Below are positions 52,920 to 61,467 of a DNA stretch of 64,000 nucleotides, piece by piece. The position numbers were made by a program, and so were the translations under genes. The notes beneath the pieces are model-generated. The model was given only the letters and a program-made list of their open reading frames with translations. It made no database searches and was not told the origin of the DNA. Numbering within the stretch: the stretch's first letter is position 1; each line of letters starts with the position of its first letter. The DNA is from Palsa-1447 sp964509885 (GTDB taxonomy: Bacteria; Verrucomicrobiota; Verrucomicrobiia; Opitutales; Opitutaceae): contig CAZDZL010000010.1 in assembly GCA_964509885.1 (NCBI GenBank), forward strand, positions 15,317-79,316. The letters run 5' to 3'.

Positions 52920-53699
52920 CTACCGCAGGCGGGCCGGGATGGGAGGGTGCTTCACCGTGGCCGCTATGTGGCGGCCCACGGCGGTCACCGTGTCCGTCCA
53001 GATGTCGGCGCGCCGCCTGAGGTAGGCGCAGAGCTTCTCAAGCGCCTTCGCCGACACGGTCTGCTTGACGCGGCCGTCACCGACCTCGTGGCCGGTCACG
53101 ACGAGCCAGCATCGGTCGACCATCGCCTTCTCGACCAGATCGCGAAGTTGCTCAAACGTCTGCCCGTCGAAGTCCATCGAAGGCACCTGGGCCAGGTCGC
53201 ACCGCTCGGGGCTGGCGTACGTCTCGCTGAACCCGGCGCGGCCGACCTCGAAGTGCTTTGCCACAACCGGGATGTAGCTCCTCAGCGTGGTGCCGCGGCC
53301 GACGTAGGTCTGGGCGCACGGGTAGGCAAAGCTTGTCGGCTTCACCCCCACGGTCGCGCTCAGGACCCTGTTGGCCTCGAGGATCTCCTTCTCCATCCTG
53401 CCGAGGGTGTAGTTCTCCAGCATCGTCTCCGGCGTCTGCCAGCCGATGAAGTTTCCCATGCACGGATGCTTGATCGTGTGGTTTCCGATCTCGTGGCCGC
53501 GGACCGCCGCCGCGCGCCACATCTTGAGCTCCCGCCCCATGTTGCGGGGAAGCGCGTAGAAGGTGCCCCTGATCCCGAACTCGTCCAGGATGGGCACCCC
53601 GATCCTGACGGACGAGGGCCTCGCGTCATCCCAGCACAGGCTCACGGCGCCGCGCCTGCCCTCCGGCCAGCTAAAGGGAATCGATTTTTTGTTTTTCAT
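52920..53699 (-). CDS. Polysaccharide deacetylase-like (NodB fold) protein, tandem copy A
   Basis: This 259-residue protein starts at the ATG at 53699; the open frame extends upstream but the homology to its tandem paralogue begins at KKSIPFSWPEG. LCWDDARPS (Asp24, Asp25), HEIGNHTIKHP (His74, His78) and LVVTGHEVGD correspond position by position with the copy downstream, without gaps over the first 80 residues. Both lack signal peptides. The pair, with the symporter and AraC gene after it, looks like an uptake-and-deacetylation unit for an acetylated sugar. Confidence 0.83.
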   Translation of the reverse strand: MKNKKSIPFSWPEGRRGAVSLCWDDARPSSVRIGVPILDEFGIRGTFYALPRNMGRELKMWRAAAVRGHEIGNHTIKHPCMGNFIGWQTPETMLENYTLGRMEKEILEANRVLSATVGVKPTSFAYPCAQTYVGRGTTLRSYIPVVAKHFEVGRAGFSETYASPERCDLAQVPSMDFDGQTFEQLRDLVEKAMVDRCWLVVTGHEVGDGRVKQTVSAKALEKLCAYLRRRADIWTDTVTAVGRHIAATVKHPPIPARLR

Positions 53700-53803
53700 G
53701 ATTTTTGGGCGGCAGTCGCGCTTGCGGTAACCTCCCGCCGGCGCCAAAGCCAGTCTGTCCAACGTCGAGGCGTTGCGGGGCGAAGATGAGTCGATCCTCC
53801 TCC

Positions 53804-55108
53804 CTACGCCTTCCAGTTGCGCGCCACCTTCTGAATCGCCCCCACCACCTGGTCAACGTACGCATCCGTCATGATCTGCGTGATCGGAAGCATGACGGCT
53901 CGCTCCAGGAGCGCGATTGTGCGCGGGCACATGTCCTTGGTGTAGGTCACCCTCTGCGGCTTTTTCTCGAGGGTCCACGGGGCGCCGTTTCTGTGGGCGC
54001 TCTTCTTGTTCATCACATAGTCCCAGTGGTAATAGATGTGCCGGTCCGGGAACTGCTTGGAGAACACGGTCCCGCAGCGGATGCCCTCGGCGGTGAGCGT
54101 GGCCGCGACGTCCAGCGCTGCCGCGGCCTCGGGCATGAAGAAGACCAGGGAAATGCCGCAGTCCCCCTCGCGGTCGTTGAGCCCCTCCATCACGGCCCCG
54201 GGGATCTTCTCGCAGGCCGCCCAGAGTCGCTTCTTGATGTGGCGCGTGCGCGCCAGGATGGCGTCGCGCTTCTTGAGCTGCTCGATGGCGACGGCCCCGT
54301 GCATCTCCGACATGCGGAAATTCTCGCCCAGGAAGCCCATGTTCCGCCACTCCTCCCCGTTCCCCAGGTTGTTGGCCTTCTCCTCCATCCAGAAGGCGTA
54401 GGCCGAGTCGTGGTACACCGCCGCCCGCTCATAGATCTCTCGGTCGTTCGTCACAACCATCCCTCCCTCCCCGCAGGCGATGATCTTGAAATGCTGCAGG
54501 CTGAATATTCCCGCGTCGCCGAACGTTCCGAGCGCCCGTCCTCCGAACGTGCCGCCATTGGCCTGGGCGCAATCCTCGAGCACCGCGATCTTCCGGCGTT
54601 TCGCAATCTCCATGATCTTCCCCATGTCGCAGGGAATGCCGCGCATGTGCACGGGGATCACCGCCGTCGTCCTGTCGGTGATCTTCTTCTCCATGTCCGC
54701 CGGGTCGATGCTGAGCGACTCGTCCATCTCGACCATGACCGGCAGCGCACCGACCGCCATCACGGCCGCTGCGGTCGCTATGTACGTGTACGCAGGTATG
54801 AGGACCTCGTCGCCCTGGCTCACCTTCAGCGCGATCAAGCCGGCTATCAGCGCGGACGTGCCGCTGTTCACCGCAAGCACGTACTTCGCCCCGGTCTTCG
54901 CGGCAAAATGGGCCTCAAACTCAGCCACGGTCGACTTCGAGATATCCGCGGCATAGCGAAAGAGCACTTTGCTTTTCAGCACCTTCGTGACCGCGCGAAT
55001 CTCCTCTTCGCCGATCTCGTTCGTGCCGTGCAACAAATTTGCAGGGGCCTTCTCCGTCACCCCCATTGGCCCGCCTTTAATGGCGAGAACCTCTGTAATC
55101 TCGATCAT
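53804..55108 (-). CDS. DegT/DnrJ/EryC1/StrS-family PLP aminotransferase
   Basis: The protein has 434 residues from the ATG at 55108. Family blocks are present: NSGTSALIAGLIAL, GDEVLIPAYTYIATAAAVMAVGALPV, VIPVHMRGIPCDM, VLEDCAQANGG with the PLP Asp, and FSLQHFKIIACGEGGMVV with the Schiff-base Lys208. The enzymes transaminate keto sugars or keto-cyclitols such as inosose, which fits the Gfo/Idh oxidoreductases nearby. ENFRMSEMHGAVAIEQL is the usual dimer-contact helix. The deacetylase pair follows 104 bases downstream on the same strand. Confidence 0.9.
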   Translation of the reverse strand: MIEITEVLAIKGGPMGVTEKAPANLLHGTNEIGEEEIRAVTKVLKSKVLFRYAADISKSTVAEFEAHFAAKTGAKYVLAVNSGTSALIAGLIALKVSQGDEVLIPAYTYIATAAAVMAVGALPVMVEMDESLSIDPADMEKKITDRTTAVIPVHMRGIPCDMGKIMEIAKRRKIAVLEDCAQANGGTFGGRALGTFGDAGIFSLQHFKIIACGEGGMVVTNDREIYERAAVYHDSAYAFWMEEKANNLGNGEEWRNMGFLGENFRMSEMHGAVAIEQLKKRDAILARTRHIKKRLWAACEKIPGAVMEGLNDREGDCGISLVFFMPEAAAALDVAATLTAEGIRCGTVFSKQFPDRHIYYHWDYVMNKKSAHRNGAPWTLEKKPQRVTYTKDMCPRTIALLERAVMLPITQIMTDAYVDQVVGAIQKVARNWKA

Positions 55109-55297
55109 CCAACACGCTACCACACAACTTTTCCCGCCGGAATAGCCGTGCTTACGAAACCATGTTTAAAACTACGCAAGGGTTGATCCGCTAACGATTT
55201 TGAGAGAGCTCTTCAACCTCCTTTTGTGCCCGAGAACCGCCCCAAAGCCCCGCTCCGAGACGCGGGTACCATTGCGTCTTTGGGAGAACGGATCCAT

Positions 55298-55301
55298 AGG
55301 A
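55298..55301 (+). promoter_or_regulatory. Ribosome binding site deciding the PQQ-dehydrogenase start
   Basis: AGGA ends 8 bases before the ATG at 55310. Starts further upstream (55226) would add a stretch of non-signal residues before the export signal. Confidence 0.45.
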
Positions 55302-55309
55302 ATTCTATA

Positions 55310-57511
55310 ATGTGCGCAATGCCAATAGCCCTCGCGGACCCCGTCGGATCGGTTCCATCGCGGGCTACGGGGCTGGCCCGCCTGCTCTTTGCCCTTGCCG
55401 CCCTCGCCGGCACGGCGGGGGCCCAGGTCGAGGACGCGGCGCAAAGGTCCAGGATGCCCCTGTACGTCACGATCCCCGCGGCGACCCCGCAGGAGCAGAC
55501 GCCGTCCAACGGGCTCCCCGCGGCCGAGACGCTGCAGACCTGGACGGTCTCCCACGGCGACCCGTTCGCAGACCGCTACTCGGCGCTCACGCAGATCAAT
55601 CGCGACAACGTCAAAAGCCTTCGCGAGGCATGGACTTACCACTCGCGGGACGCGATGGGCAACATCCAGGCAAACCCGATCGTCGTGGACGGCGTCATGT
55701 TCGGGCCGACGCCCGGGCGCGCGATAGTAGCCCTCGACGCGTCGAAGGGCACCGAACTCTGGAGGTTCCAGCTCGACGCCGTGAAGGAGCCGAGGATGCA
55801 GGATTCGCCCGCCCGCCGGGGCCTGGTCTACTGGCCGGGAACGAAGGAGCACCCGGCGCGCATCGTTTTCGCCTCGGGCGACTGGGTGTATGCCCTCGAC
55901 CCGAAGACCGGGCATCCCCTGGCGGATTTTGGCGTCGAGGGTCGCACGCCGCTGCCGACGGGCGGCACGGCCGTGGGCGTTGTCTGGAAGGACACCTTTG
56001 TCGTTCCGGGGCTCCTGGGGGACATCTTCGGCTACGACATCGGCACGGGGGCGAGCCTCTGGCGCTTCCACACCTTTCCCGTGGCGGGGGAGCCGGGCTC
56101 CGAGACGTGGAAGGGTTCCGGGCACGACGACGGGGCCCACTGCTGGGGAGGCCTCGCCCTGGACCCCGCGCGCGGGATCGTCTTTGCCGCGATCGGGAAC
56201 CCGATCCCCGATTTCCTGGGCGGCGGCCGACACGGGGACAACCTGTACGGGGACTGCATCGTGGCGCTGGACGCGCAGAGCGGCAGGCTGCTGTGGCATT
56301 TCCAGAATGTCCGCCATGACATCTGGGACCTCGACTGCCCCGCCCCGCCGGTCCTCATGAGCATAAGCCGGGAGGGCAGGAAAATCGACGTCGTCGTGGG
56401 CCTCAGCAAGCTCGGCGACACCCTGGTGCTCGACCGGGTGAGCGGAAAGCCGATCTTCCCGTTCCGCATGCGCCGGGCGCCGACGTCGACGCTTCCGGGC
56501 GAGGTCACGGCCCCCTACCAGCCCGATCCCGAGCTTCCCGAGCAGTACTCGACCGAGGACTTCAGGGTGGACGAGGTGACCGACCGCACGCCCGAGGCGC
56601 ACGACTTCGTCACCCGCCAGCTCCGGCATGCGACCTACGGCTGGTTCGAGCCGCCGAGCGAGGGCCGCCCGCTGGTCTACGCGGGATCGAGGGGCGGCGC
56701 GGAGTGGACCGGCGCCTGCGTGGACGTCCCGACGGGCCGGATGTACCTCAACAGCAACCACCTGATCGGGTTCTTCACGGTCTTTCGCAACGACGAGCGC
56801 GCGCGCGACCCGAATCTGCCGCCCAGCGCGGGGGAGAAGATATTCATGCAGTCGTGCGCGGGCTGCCACGGCGCAGGCAGGCAGGGGATCGGGATGGTGC
56901 CCGCCCTGGTGGGCCTCCAGCACCGCATGACCGACGCCGAGGTGACCGCCCTGCTTAAGACGGGCCGGGCCCAGATGCCCCCGGCGCCCCCGATGACGGA
57001 CGACCAGCACCGTGACCTGCTCGATTTCCTGATGCGCCGCAACCAGCCCGCCCCGTCCAAGCGCGCGTCCGAGGACCCGGAGTATTTCGCGGACGGCTTC
57101 AACTTCATCAGGGACCAGGAGGGCCATCCCGGCTGCAAGCCGCCGTGGGGGCTCCTCAACTGCATCGACATGAACTCCGGGAAGATCCTCTGGCGCGTGC
57201 CCCTGGGGAACTACGACGAGCTGTCGAAGGACGGGCAGCCCGAGACGGGCACGGAGAACTTCGGCGGGCCGACCGTGACCGCGGGGGGCGTCGTGTTCTG
57301 CTCGGGCACGAAGGACTCGATGATACGCGCGTTCGACGCCGACACCGGCAAGGTCCTCTGGTCGGCGAAGCTGCCCTGGGCCGGGTGCGCGCCGCCGTCG
57401 GTCTACCAGGCCAACGGCAGGGAGTATGTCGTCATTGCCGCCACGGGCGGCGGAAAGATAGAGGCCCCGACGGGCGACGCGTACGTCGCCTTCGCCCTTC
57501 CCGACCGCTGA
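55310..57511 (+). CDS. PQQ-dependent dehydrogenase with cytochrome c inserted in the propeller
   Basis: The protein has 733 residues from the ATG at 55310, with a signal peptide (LARLLFALAALAGTAGAQ). It is a quinoprotein propeller of the membrane glucose-dehydrogenase group: YSALTQINRDNVKSLREAWTY, the family motif RHDIWDLDCPAPP, GGAEWTGACVDVPTGRMYLNS and, near the end, GGPTVTAGGVVF with NGREYVVIAATGGGK. A class I cytochrome c (CAGCH at residues 516-520, MPPAPPM later) is inserted between blades rather than attached at an end. This should allow direct electron transfer from PQQ to haem. Substrate is probably an aldose or sugar alcohol. Confidence 0.85.
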   Translation: MCAMPIALADPVGSVPSRATGLARLLFALAALAGTAGAQVEDAAQRSRMPLYVTIPAATPQEQTPSNGLPAAETLQTWTVSHGDPFADRYSALTQINRDNVKSLREAWTYHSRDAMGNIQANPIVVDGVMFGPTPGRAIVALDASKGTELWRFQLDAVKEPRMQDSPARRGLVYWPGTKEHPARIVFASGDWVYALDPKTGHPLADFGVEGRTPLPTGGTAVGVVWKDTFVVPGLLGDIFGYDIGTGASLWRFHTFPVAGEPGSETWKGSGHDDGAHCWGGLALDPARGIVFAAIGNPIPDFLGGGRHGDNLYGDCIVALDAQSGRLLWHFQNVRHDIWDLDCPAPPVLMSISREGRKIDVVVGLSKLGDTLVLDRVSGKPIFPFRMRRAPTSTLPGEVTAPYQPDPELPEQYSTEDFRVDEVTDRTPEAHDFVTRQLRHATYGWFEPPSEGRPLVYAGSRGGAEWTGACVDVPTGRMYLNSNHLIGFFTVFRNDERARDPNLPPSAGEKIFMQSCAGCHGAGRQGIGMVPALVGLQHRMTDAEVTALLKTGRAQMPPAPPMTDDQHRDLLDFLMRRNQPAPSKRASEDPEYFADGFNFIRDQEGHPGCKPPWGLLNCIDMNSGKILWRVPLGNYDELSKDGQPETGTENFGGPTVTAGGVVFCSGTKDSMIRAFDADTGKVLWSAKLPWAGCAPPSVYQANGREYVVIAATGGGKIEAPTGDAYVAFALPDR

Positions 57512-57564
57512 ACGCGCCGGCGCGCGCCATCCGGCACGAGCAAACCCCTGAGCCCGCAAGACGC

Positions 57565-58476
57565 ATGAACCGACGAATCTTCATCAAGAATGCAGCGCTC
57601 GCGGCGGCGACGGCGGCCGTAGGCTTAAACCGGGCGCAGGCCCAGCAGGGCGCGCAGGCCCAGGCTCCGGAGCCCGCGGCGACGGGGGCCCCGCCCGACC
57701 TGATCGACTCGAATGTCTACCTCTCGCGCTGGCCCTTCCGCCGGCTCCCGTATGACAGGACGCAGAAGCTCGCGCGGCTGCTGAAGCAGAAGGGCGTCGC
57801 CCAGGCATGGACCGGGAGCTTCGACGCGCTCCTTCACAGGGACATCTCGGCGGCCAACGCGCGGCTGGCCGAGGAGTGCGCGGCCGAGGGCACCGGACTC
57901 TTCGTCCCGTTCGGGGCCGTGAATCCCACGCTTCCGGACTGGGAGGAGGACCTCCGCCGTTGCCACGAGGTCCACCGGATGCCCGGTATACGGCTGCATC
58001 CGGATTTTCACGGGTACCGGCTCGACGACCCGCTCTTCACCCGGCTGATGGAGCTGGCAAACGCCCGAGGCCTCGTCGTCCAGATAGCGCTGGGCATGGA
58101 GGATCCCAGGACCCAGCCGAAGATCGCGATGCTGGCCCCGCCCCACCCGGGCCCTCTGGCCGACCTGCTCCCGAGCATGCCCAAGGCGCGCGTGGTGCTC
58201 CTGAACTTCTTCCGCGAGTTCGGCTACAACCGGGTCCTCCTCGTCCGGATGAGCAGCCTTCCCCAGGTCAGCTTCGACATGGCGATGGTCGAGGGGGTCG
58301 ACCCCGTGCGCGGGGTCCTCGAGTCCGTCAGGTCCATCCGGCTGCTCTTCGGCTCCTACGCCCCGTACTACAATTTTGACTCCTCCCGCCTCAAGCTCCA
58401 GGAGTCGGAGCTGAGCGCGGACCAGCTCGCGGCGATCCGCCACGGCAACGCGGCCGCGGTCCTGCAGACAGCCTGA
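57565..58476 (+). CDS. Tat-exported amidohydrolase-fold protein without the usual metal ligands
   Basis: The protein has 303 residues from the ATG at 57565, which yields a Tat signal (NRRIFIKNAALAAATAA). The barrel resembles metal-dependent amidohydrolases (VPFGAVNPTLPDWEEDLRRC, MPGIRLHPDFHGYRL, RLLFGSYAPYYNF). In active members strand 1 reads DxHxH, but here it reads LIDSNVYL. The strand-8 Asp of GSD is replaced in GSYAP, and the strand-5/6 His are not evident. Short relatives with this altered N-terminus are, as far as I recall, common in Planctomycetes and Verrucomicrobia. It follows the PQQ dehydrogenase by 53 bases and probably shares its transcript. Confidence 0.78.
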   Translation: MNRRIFIKNAALAAATAAVGLNRAQAQQGAQAQAPEPAATGAPPDLIDSNVYLSRWPFRRLPYDRTQKLARLLKQKGVAQAWTGSFDALLHRDISAANARLAEECAAEGTGLFVPFGAVNPTLPDWEEDLRRCHEVHRMPGIRLHPDFHGYRLDDPLFTRLMELANARGLVVQIALGMEDPRTQPKIAMLAPPHPGPLADLLPSMPKARVVLLNFFREFGYNRVLLVRMSSLPQVSFDMAMVEGVDPVRGVLESVRSIRLLFGSYAPYYNFDSSRLKLQESELSADQLAAIRHGNAAAVLQTA

Positions 58477-58484
58477 GGCTCCGG

Positions 58485-59339
58485 CTAGGCCTTGATGCCC
58501 TTGCTCTCGAGGATGGGGAGCAGGAGGTTCCTCAGGTTGTCCCGAAGGATCATCCGCTTCTGCTCGGGGGTGATCTCGGCTCCCGTCACCTTCGCCAGCT
58601 GCGACGCGAAGCTGCGCCCCTCGACGTCGCTTCCGTAGAGGATTCGGTTCGCCCCGAGCTCCCGGACCGCCATCTCGACGTAGCCGGCGGTGGGCTCGGA
58701 TCCGGCCAGCCCGGAATAGATCTCCTTGTGCCCCCGGATGGTCCGGATCCCGAGCTCCCAGTTGCCCCCGGTGTGTCCGCAGACCAGGGGCACGCCGGGG
58801 TGGCGGGTCGAGAGCTCCACCAGGTCCTGCGGGGTCGACTCGAGCGGCTCGATGTTCGAGGACTTGTACCAGCAGTGCTGGAAGACCAGGGCCTTGAGCT
58901 CCGCGGCCCGCTTGACGATGGGGTCGAGCTCCGGGCTGTTGCACTTCAGTCCCAGCCACAGCTTCACCCCGACCATGGGCCCCTCGGCCACGCAGCGCTC
59001 TAGCTCGTAGAGGCTCTCCTTGAGGTAGTGGGGGTTCAGGAAGACGAACCCGAAGGCGCGCGTGCCCCAGTCCTTGAGTATCGCCATGATCTCGTCGTTG
59101 TCCTTACGGAACTGCTCGGGTGTCGCGTCAATGGTGCTGGGAAACGGCCACGCCATGTAGATGCACATGCGCTCTACCCCCATTCGGTCGGCATAGGACA
59201 CGAGGTTTTCCATCCGCTTGTATGAGGAGTCCCCCTGCACGGGATGGCAGTGGAGGTCCCAGATCCCGAACCCCTTCAGCTCGCTGTCGGCGAGGGCGGC
59301 GGTCGGCAGGGCGGAGGTGGGCGTGGGGAGTGCGTTCAT
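58485..59339 (-). CDS. Metal-dependent amidohydrolase (amidohydrolase-2 type)
   Basis: The protein has 284 residues and no signal peptide. The metal site is intact: IWDLHCHP (His30, His32), a strand-5 His in VFQHCWYKSS, CGHTGGNWEL and YGSDVEGR (strand-8 Asp). Enzymes of this family decarboxylate or hydrolyse aromatic or sugar-derived acids and lactones. It is convergent with the metal-less homologue on the plus strand (9 bases between stops) and is the last gene of a probable three-gene minus-strand operon with the propeller module upstream. Confidence 0.87.
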   Translation of the reverse strand: MNALPTPTSALPTAALADSELKGFGIWDLHCHPVQGDSSYKRMENLVSYADRMGVERMCIYMAWPFPSTIDATPEQFRKDNDEIMAILKDWGTRAFGFVFLNPHYLKESLYELERCVAEGPMVGVKLWLGLKCNSPELDPIVKRAAELKALVFQHCWYKSSNIEPLESTPQDLVELSTRHPGVPLVCGHTGGNWELGIRTIRGHKEIYSGLAGSEPTAGYVEMAVRELGANRILYGSDVEGRSFASQLAKVTGAEITPEQKRMILRDNLRNLLLPILESKGIKA

Positions 59340-59373
59340 GGGGAGTGGGGTCGGCGGGCGGGGTTTCTGGGCC

Positions 59374-61467
59374 CTAGCGGTCTCTCTGGTTTCGGAAGGT
59401 CTGCTTCAGGTAGGCCACGACGTCCAGTATGTCCTGGCGGGCCAGCACGTGGCCGAACGGGGGCATCACCTTGCCGCCGTTCGTCACCTGGTTGATCAGC
59501 TCGGCGTCCGGATGGGTGAGCGGCCCGCCGGCCAGCGTGAAATCCGGCGTCCCCACCTGCTTGGAGCCCCTTCCGTCGGGCTGGTGGCAGACGACGCAGT
59601 TCGAGCGGAAGATGGTCCCGCCCGCGGCGGGGTCCGGCGGCCCGAGCGCGACCGGGGCCGGGGCGAGAGCCGACGCGGCCCGGTAGGCCGATCCCGCAAG
59701 GAGCCGGTTGGCCGTGTAGTACCCGATGGGATTGGCGACGGGGCTGCCGTCCGCGGCCACGACCCCGCCCAGCTCAACCTGGTAGACAAAGTCGGGCATG
59801 AGCTCCCCGAGGCTGATGTCGACGCCCAGGCCGTCGGCGTGCGGCGCCGCGCCCGTAACCGGCACGACCGCCTCGTCCGTCCGGAGCGAGCCGTCGTCGA
59901 TGCTGTAGTTGTACCTGAAGCGCCTCACGCGGTAGTTCCCGGCGGCCGCGAGGCTCGCGGGGCCCATCGGCACCGTGAAGGTCAGCTCGAATCCGCGACC
60001 CGTCAGGTGAAGCGTGCGGATCTCGACGGGGGCCGCGCCCGTCCAGGCGATCCGCTGGATGCCCTCCTTCGCCGTGGATCCCCATCCCCGGGCCGTCTGC
60101 CCGATGTAGAGGCTCCCGTCCGGGGCAAAGGATGCGCGCACGCCTCCGATGTTCAGGCCCTGGCCCGCGAGGAACGGGAACACCGCGCCCTGGTAGTCGC
60201 CCGCCACCATCTCTAGGTCGATCCGGACCACGACCCCCGTCCAGTCCGGGATGAAAACCTGGCCCCCGAACGGCCCGAACTTCCCGCCCGTGGTGTCCCA
60301 GACCGGCTGCCCCAGCGCGCTCCCGAGCGGGCCCCGCGGGACATAGACGGCCGGGGGCGTCCTCATCTGCGCGAGCATCGCCGGCGTGATCGCCTTGCCC
60401 GCGTAGTTCGGGTCCCACTTCAGGCCATCGGGGTGGCTGTAGAAGCGGCCCTTCTGCACGTGCAGGAGGACGGACGTCGGCACCCACGATCCCGACACGT
60501 CGGTGGCGAACAGCTCGCCCTGCGGGCTCAGCCCGAGCCCCATCGCCTGCCGGAACCCGGTCGCGAACGGGACAAAGGCCCCTTCCCTCGTGATCTCGTA
60601 CACCCATCCCTCGAACGGGACGAGCGATCGGTGGTCATCGTTGCTGAATCCCGCGACCGCTTTGTCCATCTTGAGCGGGCCCTTCGCGACGATGTCCTGG
60701 AAATTGTCGCCGTCCTTCGAGGCCATCCCGTTCGCCCCGTAGAAATTCCCGTACGCGTCGCGCACGAGCCCGTAGGAGAACTCATGGTAGTTGCCCGTCA
60801 TCCCCGAGGAGTCGTCCACGACGCCGTAGACATCCGCCCTCCCGCTCCCGGACGTGTCCGTCAGGTGCATGAACTCCCCCCGGGTGGTCACAAAGACCTC
60901 CCGGTCGGAATCCGCGACGATCCCGAAGGGCTCCAGAAGGCCGTAGGCGAAGCGGCGCCACGCCGCCGTCGTTGCGTCCCGGATCCAGACCTCTCCCCGC
61001 CGCGTCGCGACCACCAGGCTGCCGCCGGGCGAGAACGTCAGTCCGGAAACCTCGGGCACCATCTGCCGGGGAAGCCCCACGTCCTCGACCCCATAGGCCC
61101 TGGAGGCCATGGGCGGCCTCAGGTCGAAGTCGTGCGAGGCGACCGCACCGGCGGCGACGTCGAGGTGGACGTGCTCCTCCTGGAAGCTGCCGGGGGCCGT
61201 CTCGAGCTCATAGGAGCCGGCGGGCACCTGGAAGTCGAACTCCCCCGCGGGCCCCGAAGAGAGTATCAGGGCCGAGTTCTCCTCCCGGGCCAGCGGGGGC
61301 CCGCTGATGATGACGTGCCATCCCGATACGGGCAGGCCCGTCGCGCCGTTCCGCAGGTGGCCCGTGACGTGGGCGAGCGCGGCCGCGCCCGCGGCCTCCT
61401 GGCCCGGGGACGCCCCGGCCCCGAGGACGGCCGCGATCACCGCGCCCATGATGTGAATTGCCCTCAT
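59374..61467 (-). CDS. Secreted sorbosone-dehydrogenase-like propeller protein with cytochrome c (module 2)
   Basis: The protein has 697 residues; the ATG at 61467 overlaps the upstream stop by ATGA. After a signal peptide (residues 1-23), residues 30-115 form a carboxypeptidase-regulatory-like beta domain (HVTGHLRNGATGLPVSGWHV). Residues 125-520 are the propeller (GLTFSPGGSLVVATRRGEVW, TDTSGSGRADVYGV, SFAPDGSLYIGQTARG). Residues 525-610 form the same beta-sandwich as in the 40803-42410 protein, ending PIGYYTANRLLAG in both style and position. A cytochrome c follows, with CVVCH at 624-628 and Met668 in KVMPPFG. A periplasmic dehydrogenase delivering electrons to its own haem is the likely role. 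Confidence 0.82.
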   Translation of the reverse strand: MRAIHIMGAVIAAVLGAGASPGQEAAGAAALAHVTGHLRNGATGLPVSGWHVIISGPPLAREENSALILSSGPAGEFDFQVPAGSYELETAPGSFQEEHVHLDVAAGAVASHDFDLRPPMASRAYGVEDVGLPRQMVPEVSGLTFSPGGSLVVATRRGEVWIRDATTAAWRRFAYGLLEPFGIVADSDREVFVTTRGEFMHLTDTSGSGRADVYGVVDDSSGMTGNYHEFSYGLVRDAYGNFYGANGMASKDGDNFQDIVAKGPLKMDKAVAGFSNDDHRSLVPFEGWVYEITREGAFVPFATGFRQAMGLGLSPQGELFATDVSGSWVPTSVLLHVQKGRFYSHPDGLKWDPNYAGKAITPAMLAQMRTPPAVYVPRGPLGSALGQPVWDTTGGKFGPFGGQVFIPDWTGVVVRIDLEMVAGDYQGAVFPFLAGQGLNIGGVRASFAPDGSLYIGQTARGWGSTAKEGIQRIAWTGAAPVEIRTLHLTGRGFELTFTVPMGPASLAAAGNYRVRRFRYNYSIDDGSLRTDEAVVPVTGAAPHADGLGVDISLGELMPDFVYQVELGGVVAADGSPVANPIGYYTANRLLAGSAYRAASALAPAPVALGPPDPAAGGTIFRSNCVVCHQPDGRGSKQVGTPDFTLAGGPLTHPDAELINQVTNGGKVMPPFGHVLARQDILDVVAYLKQTFRNQRDR

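Noticed and set aside
53729..53746. GGTAACC upstream of the deacetylase pair
   Set aside because: Only the core GTAAC matches; the flanks and right half do not resemble the other sites.
55172..57559. 795-codon minus-strand frame opposite the PQQ dehydrogenase
   Set aside because: The sense protein has PQQ and haem motifs; the antisense reading has none.
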